Shown here: in pieces, positions 1 through 6,847 of the stretch | Layout of the letters: each line of letters begins with the position of its first letter | Position numbering within the stretch: the stretch's first letter is position 1 | Origin: JAIVGV01 sp031425275 | GTDB taxonomy: Bacteria; Acidobacteriota; Blastocatellia; Pyrinomonadales; Pyrinomonadaceae | Length of the DNA: 64,000 nt | Direction of reading: 5' to 3' | Assembly (NCBI GenBank): GCA_031425275.1 | Contig: JANPJA010000091.1 | Span: 89,527 to 153,526, forward strand | Position numbers and translations under genes: made by a program | Notes under the pieces: model-generated | The model's database searches: none | Seen by the model: the letters and a program-made list of their open reading frames with translations, nothing else | Told to the model about the DNA's origin: nothing

Positions 1-1798
1 TTGCAGTGAATGTTCCAGAGATTTTGAAAGTGCCGTTAGTCAATGTCAGGAACGTGGTAGTTGTCGTATCGGTCGTTATGCCACGAGCGGTGAAGTTCGT
101 CGGGTTCAGTTCGAGGATGTTGGCGTTAGACGCGCCTTTGTTGAGCGTGATGGTGCGCACGTCCGTCGTCGCGCCCGTGCCGCCGAAGGTGTTGTTGGCC
201 GCGCCCGTGAACGTGATGCCAGCAGCGGCAAGGTTCCCACTGGTGCTGAAATCGAGGACGCCGTTGTTGGTCAGATTGCCGCCGAGAGAAAGAGCGTGTG
301 TGATGACCGTGCCGGTCGTCGCCGAGCGGAACGTGCCGTTGCTGGCGACGGTGACGTTGGTGGCGACGGTCAGCGTGCGCGCGGTCGTCACTTCGTATTG
401 CAGCGTCGTCGGCGCGACCAAGCCCGTGCCGACGCTCACGCTGAATGCGTTGGCCGCCGTGTCAATCGTGACGGTCGCGGCGTCCGTGATGGTGACGTTA
501 TCGCTCGCGGTCGGCACGACGCCGCCGACCCACGTCAGCGTCGAACTCCAGTTGCCGCCGGCGGCCGTTGACATGATGTTGCCCGGCGCGGCGGTCGCCT
601 GACTGCCCGCGAGCGCGGAACTGAACGCGCCCTCGGAGACGGCGAAGACCTGCCAGAAATAGTTTGTGCTCGGCGTGAGTCCGGTGGCGGCGAACGTGGT
701 GGCGTTCTGCGCGGCCGTGTTCTGGAAGGTGTAGTTCGTGCCGTCCGTCGAGCGGTAGATGGCGTAGATGGTTTCGTCGGCAGAGTCCGCCCAGTTGAGC
801 GTGTAGGACGACGGCGCGACCGCCGTGAACGTGAGATTCGTTGGCGCGTTCGGCGTCGGCGGTGTGAAGGTGAACACGCGGCGCGAGCCGTCGGCCGCCG
901 AGTTGAGCGCGGGGATCACGCCAGCCGTGTAGAGGTTGGCGACCGGCGTGGCCGACCCGCCGTTGAAGGTGGGCGCGGGCGTGCCCGACTGCGCCGCCGT
1001 GACCGAGCCGACCGTGCCCGCCGTGTTGCTCGAAGAGAAGCCGATATTCGGGTCGCGCGAATTTGTGCTGGCCGCGCCGAGCGTGCTCATCGTCGCCTTG
1101 CCGTAAACGTATTGAATAACACCCGTCGTCTCGAAGAGCCTGATTTGATAAGTGAGATCGGCCGTCCCGGCCAAATCAAAATTTGATTGATTGTTGAGCC
1201 ACTCGACGATTAGCACGCGGTTCGGCGCGGTGCCGGTGGTCTTAGCGTGAACCTTGCCCGTGGTGTGCGTTCTTTGATCCGCCCCGTAAGCCGTCAGGAT
1301 GGGGAGGCCCGCCTGCGCCAGAGGCTTGTACGGAGCGCCGGTTTGTGCGGATACGCTGAGGCGGAGGACGCCGTTCTCGTTAACGGAAAATGAGCTGTGC
1401 CTGACGCCCTGAAAGTAGAAGTCGAAAGGGAAAACTGTGAGGCCCGAAGCCGTGTCGTCGGTGTTCGCAGGGACGAGTGTCATCGTGCCCGTCGTCATGT
1501 CTGTGAGCGAACCGTCCGTGGCGGTCGTGAACACGTAGTTCGACGTGGCCTCCGGCCCGTTAATCTCCGGCACGTCGGGCGCGGCCTCTTCCTTGCCCTC
1601 CGCTTCCTTCACCTCTTGGCGCATCGTTAGCTTCCCGATCCGCTCGGCGGGCGCGGGCGGCGGCTGTGGCGCGGCGGCCTGACGCTGGCGCATATAGGCC
1701 GTCGCGCCGAAGATGCTGGCGACGAGCGTGCAGGCGGCGACGATGACGAAGAGACGGGTGCTGAGTTTGGCGGCGAAGCGGGGGCGGGCGGTCTTCAT
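1..1798 (-). CDS. Secreted surface protein with fibronectin type III domain, 3' end outside window
   Basis: The frame is open from an ATG at 1798 to the window edge (599 codons), so the C-terminus is missing. GGAG lies about 10 nt before the start. Residues 15-35 form one hydrophobic segment (signal anchor or signal peptide), followed by a Pro/Ala/Glu-rich stretch. A beta-rich unit occupies residues 80-300. Residues about 309-400 look like an FN3 module (PTNLTF, YTLNWAD, TPSTNYFWQV). From residue 406 on, Thr/Asn/Gly-rich repeats such as NWSSTLTWVGG and ASDNVTITDAATVTI resemble a G8-like or parallel beta-helix region, as in large surface adhesins. The role is not known; export to the cell surface is inferred. 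It is the last gene before a 700-bp spacer. Confidence 0.75.
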   Translation of the reverse strand, partial: MKTARPRFAAKLSTRLFVIVAACTLVASIFGATAYMRQRQAAAPQPPPAPAERIGKLTMRQEVKEAEGKEEAAPDVPEINGPEATSNYVFTTATDGSLTDMTTGTMTLVPANTDDTASGLTVFPFDFYFQGVRHSSFSVNENGVLRLSVSAQTGAPYKPLAQAGLPILTAYGADQRTHTTGKVHAKTTGTAPNRVLIVEWLNNQSNFDLAGTADLTYQIRLFETTGVIQYVYGKATMSTLGAASTNSRDPNIGFSSSNTAGTVGSVTAAQSGTPAPTFNGGSATPVANLYTAGVIPALNSAADGSRRVFTFTPPTPNAPTNLTFTAVAPSSYTLNWADSADETIYAIYRSTDGTNYTFQNTAAQNATTFAATGLTPSTNYFWQVFAVSEGAFSSALAGSQATAAPGNIMSTAAGGNWSSTLTWVGGVVPTASDNVTITDAATVTIDTAANAFSVSVGTGLVAPTTLQYEVTTARTLTVATNVTVASNGTFRSATTGTVITHALSLGGNLTNNGVLDFSTSGNLAAAGITFTGAANNTFGGTGATTDVRTITLNKGASNANILELNPTNFTARGITTDTTTTTFLTLTNGTFKISGTFTA

Positions 1799-2498
1799 GA
1801 ATAATACTCCGGGGGCAAAAAATGTTATGACGGGTGACGCTCGGCGGAAGGGCCGCGCGTTTCAGTTCACGCGGCGCGGCGCGAGGCGCGGCTCTGCCTT
1901 TTGAGGCTCGCGGCGGCGGACGCGGCAGGCATGGGCTACAGGATTGGTGAGACTTCGGCGGGCTTGCGGGGGGGGCGCGTAGCTCATCGAGAGGGTTTTC
2001 ACTCCGTCGGGCGAACGGACTCCGTTACCGGAGCCGGGGGCAGACGCGACAATCTGAGGGACTCGACGCGCCTGAGACAACAACCTCTGGTTCGTTCTTG
2101 AGACTGACGGCCGTCAGCCACTCGCGAGTCGGGCGCGGGCGGCGGCGGGAGCGAAAATTGTCTTGTCGGTGCAGTCCGAGTCGTGCCGGTAAAGCGTTGG
2201 GACGAGGTTGGAGGAACTACTCTCTACTGGCAAAACGAGTCTCGCGTAAATCCCCGTCGGTGATTCGCGCGGGGCGTTCGGGGCCGGGAGGTGGTTCGGG
2301 AGGCGGATTGATCCGTCCGACACTACTTATGCACATCCTTGTAAAGCGCGGTGAGATTAGCTGCTCATACCGTCGCTGTCAAACCTTCCGGTGTGATATT
2401 TCACCGACCGCGGAGTTTAATTAACTCAACCCGCGAGTCAGACCGCCCCGCGAAGGGCGGCCTCAGACCGCCCCGCGAGGGGCGGCAACCTGACTTGA
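1799..2498. other. 700-bp spacer, no gene seen
   Basis: No frame here has the codon bias of the neighbours. On the minus strand, leading into the FN3 gene, there is a short hairpin with a GTAA tetraloop (CTCCG/CGGAG near 2020-2035) and several GC-rich stems. They could belong to a long structured leader, but I could not match them to a riboswitch class. The right end holds the two hairpins listed at 2438-2487. Confidence 0.5.
2438..2487 (-). terminator. Tandem pair of GC hairpins behind the RluA-family gene
   Basis: A 25-bp unit (TCAGACCGCCCCGCGA, then GGGCGGC) is repeated twice head to tail. Each copy folds into a CCGCCCC/GGGCGG hairpin with a 4-nt loop. They lie 11 bp past the stop of the pseudouridine synthase gene. 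There is no T-run, so a role in termination or RNA 3' protection is inferred from position. Confidence 0.45.
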
Positions 2499-3569
2499 TC
2501 AGTCGAGGGGCGCGGCCCCGTCCGCCGGTTCGATGAGCCATCCGCCGTCCGCCGACTGCAACGTGAAGGGCGGCGGCGATGCGAACTCGACCCACGCGCC
2601 GCCCTCCGGGTGGTTGAAGGCGAGGCGCGAGGCGTGCAGACACAGGCGCGGCGCTTCCCTGCCGCCGTACCACGCATCGCCGATGATGGGGTGCCCGGCG
2701 TGCGCGCAGTGGATGCGCAACTGGTTGGTGCGCCCCGTCACCGGCTCCAGCTCGACCAGCGTCGTGCGCCGCCCGCGCTCCCTGACGCGCAGCCGCGTCT
2801 CGGCCGCGCGCCCGCCGCCACCACCCGCCGCCACCACCCGCCACCACGGCACGCCCGCTTCGACGCGCCCGATGGGGGCCTCAATCGTCAACTCGTCTTC
2901 GCTGACGCATCCCGCCACCAGCGCGTGGTAACGCTTCTCCACCCGCCGCTTTTGAAACAGCCGCGACAAACTGCTCAAGGCGCGCTGCGTCTTCGTCACC
3001 ACCAACAAACCGGAAGTCTCGCGGTCGAGCCGGTGGACGATGCCGGGACGAACCCATTGCGGATGGCGGATGGCGGATTGCGGATTTGAGGGATCGGGGA
3101 ACGAGTCATGCGGCCCACGCACGTGTTCGACGGCGTCGGGCGATGACATTGATTCGTCTTCCTCATCAATCCGCAATCCGCCATCCGCCATCCGCAATCG
3201 ATTGAGGTGGTAGGCGAGCGCGTTGGCGAGCGTCCCCGCCTTCACGCCGCGCGTCGGGTGGACGAGCATCCCCGCGGGCTTCACGACGACGAGCAGGTGC
3301 GCGTCCTCGTGCGCGATGTCGAGCGGCACGGCTTCGGGCGTCATCGCGCCCGGCGCGCGGGCGTCGGCGTCGAGCGTCACGGCCACCGCGTCGAGCGCGC
3401 CGAGTTTTTGCCCCGCCCGCGCCGTCTCGCCGTTCACCGCGCACGCCCCCGCCGCCAGCAGCGAAGCGATCCGCATCCGGCTTAACGCGCCGAGCCGAGC
3501 CGCCAGAAACTCGTCGAGCCGCAAGCCCGCGTCGTCCGCGCCCGCCGTGAAGTTAAGAGTTTGATTCAC
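2499..3569 (-). CDS. RluA-family 23S rRNA pseudouridine synthase with in-frame palindrome insertion
   Basis: Converts specific uridines in large-subunit rRNA to pseudouridine. Residues 15-65 are an S4 RNA-binding domain (LRLDEFLAARLG). The catalytic domain follows, with PAGMLVHP at 98-105, the hallmark HRLDRETSG containing catalytic Asp182, and the C-terminal TGRTNQLRIH and GDAWYGG. The start is a GTG with no good Shine-Dalgarno (SD), giving 356 aa, slightly longer than usual. The excess is a block of about 48 residues (124-172) rich in Asp, Glu, Ser and Pro, encoded exactly by a perfect 31-bp inverted repeat and its core. It lies between AYHLN and RPGIVHRLD, a loop that varies in length in this family, so the enzyme may still work. 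RluD is the nearest named relative; the exact target cannot be told. Confidence 0.88.
   Translation of the reverse strand: MNQTLNFTAGADDAGLRLDEFLAARLGALSRMRIASLLAAGACAVNGETARAGQKLGALDAVAVTLDADARAPGAMTPEAVPLDIAHEDAHLLVVVKPAGMLVHPTRGVKAGTLANALAYHLNRLRMADGGLRIDEEDESMSSPDAVEHVRGPHDSFPDPSNPQSAIRHPQWVRPGIVHRLDRETSGLLVVTKTQRALSSLSRLFQKRRVEKRYHALVAGCVSEDELTIEAPIGRVEAGVPWWRVVAAGGGGGRAAETRLRVRERGRRTTLVELEPVTGRTNQLRIHCAHAGHPIIGDAWYGGREAPRLCLHASRLAFNHPEGGAWVEFASPPPFTLQSADGGWLIEPADGAAPLD
3056..3198. repeat. Heptamer palindrome (family E) inside coding sequence
   Basis: The arms 3056-3086 and 3168-3198 are perfect 31-bp reverse complements, each built of four heptamers (GCGGATG, GCGGATG, GCGGATT, GCGGATT). 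The core is 81 bp. The element is read in frame, on the minus strand, as residues 124-172 of the pseudouridine synthase. A related arm pair flanks another element at 13162-13365. Confidence 0.9.
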
Positions 3570-3580
3570 GAGAAGTCATT

Positions 3581-3690
3581 TTAACCACAGAGGACACGGA
3601 GGGACACGGAGGAAAATAAAATCTGAAATCTCACATTTGAAATTTCAAATCGTCTTTCCTCCGTGTTCCTTCGGTGTCCTCCGTGGTTAA
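3581..3690. repeat. Palindromic intergenic repeat, GACACGGAG type
   Basis: The left arm (3581-3613, TTAACCACAGAGGACACGGA and onward) pairs with the right arm ending in CCGTGGTTAA at 3690. The core holds an A/T-rich stretch of AATCTGA/AAATTTC-like units. It fills the space between the pseudouridine synthase and the acyl-CoA ligase fusion, and its right arm overlaps the last codons of the ligase gene. It is a relative of the CGCAGAG family. Confidence 0.8.
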
Positions 3691-6488
3691 TCTTCTTCCG
3701 TGCTGGAGGCAAGCCCGGCGACGCGGCGTTCGAGGTCGGCGGTGATCTCGGAGGCCGGCGTGTCGCGCCCGTAGAGGATTGGCTCGCCGATGCGGATGGT
3801 CAGCTCGCCGGGGCGTGCGAAGTAGCGGGCCTCGCGCTTGAGTTGGAAGAGGCCGTCGAGTTTGACGGGGACGACCGCCACATCGAGGCCGGCCGCGAGC
3901 AGCCCCGTCCCCGACATGAACTGGCGCATCCGCCCGTCGTCGGTGCGCCGCCCTTCGGGGAAGACGAGCAGGCTGAGGCCCCCGTCCGCCGACTCGCCCG
4001 CGTAGGCGAAGCTGCGCCGGAAGCCGCTGCGCTTCGGCAGCGGGAAGACGTTGAAGAACGCGACGACGAGCGCGTACTGCGCCAGCCCCGACGCGCGCGC
4101 GAACCAATTCGCCCCCGCCCGGCCGCGCCGCCAGTCGCGCAACAACTCGCCCTCCATCGCGATCGCCAGACGGTGGCGGAAGCGGCGCGGCAAGGCCCAC
4201 AGCACGAGCGCCTGATCCGCCCGCGTCACGTGATCCGCCACGAACAACACCGGCCCACGCAAATCTTTTAAATGCTCCGCGCCCGTCACCCGCGGCCGCG
4301 CCATCCACCACACGAGCGGCATCACGAAGACGTACAGCAGAGCGCGCCGCACCCAGACGGCGGGAGCGCGCCGCGCCCAACGCGGGTACGGGTACTCGGC
4401 CGCCGCCGCCGCCGCCGTGTCGTCATCGCCCGCCCCGCCGCCGCCGCCGCCGCCACTACCACCAACACGATCAACCTCGACGACGACGCCGCCCGCCGAC
4501 CCCTCGCGGATCATCCGCTCGATGTCGCCGACGGTCGTCGCGGCGGTGAAGGCCGACTCATCCAACTCGACCCCGCAGGCGTCTTCGAGCGCGCTCAATA
4601 ATTCGACGCGGCCGAGCGAGTCGAGCTTGAGGTCAATTTCGAGCGCGGCCGCGCGGTCGAGTTGCGCGAGCGCGCCCACACCCGCGCCGCCGTCGCCCGC
4701 CGCGCCGCCCGCCACGCCGTTCGCATCGCCGCCCGCGCCGCCCTTCGCGCGCGACGCCCGGCCCACGCGCGCGATTGCTTCGGCGAGTGCGGCGGAAGTC
4801 TCGCCCGCGCCCGCCGCCTCTGCCGCGCCCACCGCGAGTTGCGCGCGCAAGCGTTCGGCGACGACGAGTTTGCGCACCTTCTGCGTCGCCGTGCGCGGGA
4901 AGTCGCGCTCAGGCCAGACGGCCCAACGCCTGATCTGCTGCGACCCATTCAACGCCTCGTTCGCGCGCGCGATGGCGGCGGCGGCGGCGACTGTCGCAGA
5001 GGGCGCGGCCCCGACGCCGCGCGCAGCATCATCTTCCTGGCGCAGAATGAGGGCGGCCGCCGGCTCCGGCCCGCGCCCGAGATCGAGGCCGACGACGACG
5101 GCCTCTCGCACTTCCACTTGCGCGCCCAACGCCGCTTCCAGATCGGCCGGGTGCAGGTTGACGCCCGCGGCCGTCACGATCACGTCCTTCTTGCGGCCCT
5201 TGAAAAACAAATTGCCCGCCGCGTCCAGCTCACCCAGATCGCCGGTTCGCAGCCAGCCGCCGCCATCGTCGCCGCCATCATCACCGCCGTCACAGCCTGC
5301 GGCGCGAACGTCCCCCGACCAGTAGCCCCGCGAGACGTTCGCGCCGCGCACCATGATCTCGCCCGACAACTCGTCGAGCCGCACCTCCTGCCCCGGCAGC
5401 GTCTTCCCGATCGACCCGCGGCTCCGCTTGAACGGATGGTTGACGCTGATCAGCGAAGCCGTCTCGGTCATCCCGTACCCTTGGACGACCGCGTAGCCGA
5501 GACGCTGCCAGAAGTCTTCGGTCGCGGCCGGAAGCGTCGCCCCGCCCGCCACGAAGGCCCAGAACTTCCAACCGAACTCGCGCCGCACGCGCCGGAAGGC
5601 CCACCAACGCCGCGCGACGCCCCACTTCCCCGCCGCCGCGAGCGCGCGGCGAAACGTCTCCCCGCGCCCGCGCGCGCTTTGTGCTCGCTCGACGCGGTCT
5701 CTCAGCACTTCGAGCACGCGCGGGACGGTGACGACGATTGAGACGCGCTCGCGCCTGACGGTCTCCGCGATCTCGGAAGGGTTGAGCGACGACTGGAAAT
5801 AAACTTCGCCGCCGAGCAGCGGCGGCACGAAGACGCCCATGAACTGCCCGAAGACGTGGCCGAGCGGGAGCAAGTTGAGGAAGCGCAACGGATGAACCAG
5901 CCGCACCCACTTGCGATACTTTTCGATCTCGCGCTCAAGCGGCAGGAGGTTCGCCAGTAAATTCGCGTGAGTCAGCACGACGCCCTTCGGCTCGGCCGTC
6001 GTCCCCGACGTGTAGATGATCTCGGCCGTCGTGTCAGCCTCGATCTCGACGGCGGAGTAAGTGTCGCTCGAATGTCGCGCGACGATCTCCCCCAACTCCG
6101 CGAGCCGCAAACTCTCGACGCCGGGCGCGGTGCGGCGGCGGCAGCGCTCGTCCTCGCCCCGCAGCAGCAGCCGCGCGTTCGTCTGCCGCCCGACGCGCTC
6201 GACGAAATCAAGCGCGCTCTCCGGGTCTAACGGGACGACGATCACGCCGCGCAGCAGACACCCGTAGAAGGCCGCCACCCACTCGGCCGAGTTCTCCGAC
6301 CAGAACAGCACGCGCTCGCCCCGTCCGATCCCGCGCGCTTCCAACTCGCGCGCGAAAGCGCAGGCCGTGCCCGCGACGCGCGCGTAAGACCAACGCTCGC
6401 GCCGCAAACCCCGCCGGTGCGCGAACGCAGTCTCGCCCCCGCGCGCGCGGAAGTCTTCGAGGTAAGTGTTGAGTGTTCGCCGGTTCAT
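3687..6488 (-). CDS. Trifunctional acyl-CoA/acyl-ACP synthetase - carrier - glycerolipid acyltransferase fusion
   Basis: 933 aa in three parts. Residues 1-570 are an AMP-forming acyl ligase with YTSGTTAEPKG at 159-169, GYGMTE, and the TGDLGELD and KGRKKDVIV motifs. Residues about 600-665 are an acyl-carrier domain with LDSLGRVELL, where Ser624 is the likely phosphopantetheine site. A Gly-rich and Ala-rich linker and one hydrophobic segment (FVMPLVWWMA) lead to a PlsC-type acyltransferase at 733-933 with HVTRAD (753-758) and FPEGRR. Inferred role: activate a fatty acid, load it on the built-in carrier, and transfer it to a lysophospholipid at the membrane. E. coli Aas also joins a ligase and an acyltransferase, but in the opposite order and without this central carrier. 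The start is the ATG at 6488; no clear SD is seen. Confidence 0.85.
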   Translation of the reverse strand: MNRRTLNTYLEDFRARGGETAFAHRRGLRRERWSYARVAGTACAFARELEARGIGRGERVLFWSENSAEWVAAFYGCLLRGVIVVPLDPESALDFVERVGRQTNARLLLRGEDERCRRRTAPGVESLRLAELGEIVARHSSDTYSAVEIEADTTAEIIYTSGTTAEPKGVVLTHANLLANLLPLEREIEKYRKWVRLVHPLRFLNLLPLGHVFGQFMGVFVPPLLGGEVYFQSSLNPSEIAETVRRERVSIVVTVPRVLEVLRDRVERAQSARGRGETFRRALAAAGKWGVARRWWAFRRVRREFGWKFWAFVAGGATLPAATEDFWQRLGYAVVQGYGMTETASLISVNHPFKRSRGSIGKTLPGQEVRLDELSGEIMVRGANVSRGYWSGDVRAAGCDGGDDGGDDGGGWLRTGDLGELDAAGNLFFKGRKKDVIVTAAGVNLHPADLEAALGAQVEVREAVVVGLDLGRGPEPAAALILRQEDDAARGVGAAPSATVAAAAAIARANEALNGSQQIRRWAVWPERDFPRTATQKVRKLVVAERLRAQLAVGAAEAAGAGETSAALAEAIARVGRASRAKGGAGGDANGVAGGAAGDGGAGVGALAQLDRAAALEIDLKLDSLGRVELLSALEDACGVELDESAFTAATTVGDIERMIREGSAGGVVVEVDRVGGSGGGGGGGAGDDDTAAAAAAEYPYPRWARRAPAVWVRRALLYVFVMPLVWWMARPRVTGAEHLKDLRGPVLFVADHVTRADQALVLWALPRRFRHRLAIAMEGELLRDWRRGRAGANWFARASGLAQYALVVAFFNVFPLPKRSGFRRSFAYAGESADGGLSLLVFPEGRRTDDGRMRQFMSGTGLLAAGLDVAVVPVKLDGLFQLKREARYFARPGELTIRIGEPILYGRDTPASEITADLERRVAGLASSTEED

Positions 6489-6847
6489 CGTCGCGCCGGG
6501 GTTGAATGAAACAGTCAGTCGGGTTCACCGCACAGACGCGGAGATCGCGCGGAGGGGCGCGGAGAAAACTGATTTAATATTTGATATTTGATATTTGATA
6601 TTTGATATTTCAGATGTTTTAAATGCTCCGCGAGCCTCCGCGTGATCTCCGCGTCTCCGCGGCGAATTCCTCTCAGCCGCACTTCAAGGCCGCAACTCGA
6701 ACCAGATGCCGCCCCGAACAATAAGCGGGGAGCGGAACGCGCCCCCCGGCCCGTGTGGCAGTTTCTCGATTGACACACTCGCGGGGCGCGTGGGCGCGAC
6801 TGCCCGACACGCGACAACGCGCGGCGCTTCATTTCTTTCCGTCAACT
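6489..6847. other. Spacer of 359 bp: palindrome plus unexplained sequence
   Basis: The palindromic repeat at 6522-6668 takes up the left half. The rest (6669-6847) has no start codon with an SD and no terminator. A frame here ending near 6684 looks protein-like over its last 50 codons but lacks an ATG or GTG start, so it is not called. Confidence 0.4.
6522..6668. repeat. Palindromic intergenic repeat with AT heptamer core
   Basis: Degenerate CGCAGAG-family arms (TTCACCGCACAGACGCGGAG on the left; GATCTCCGCGTCTCCGCGG on the right) enclose about five tandem copies of the heptamer TGATATT (6575-6611). The strongly A/T-rich core contrasts with the G+C-rich surroundings. It lies between hrpB and the acyl ligase fusion, both on the minus strand. 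Confidence 0.85.

Noticed and set aside
1799..2498. A definite riboswitch or tRNA in the 700-bp spacer
   Set aside because: No tRNA-like arms and no complete riboswitch consensus could be traced by eye.
6684..6835. Protein-like C-terminal segment (ending GGIWFELRP) past hrpB
   Set aside because: No start codon with an SD, no family resemblance, and it overlaps the hrpB end; too short to support as gene or pseudogene.
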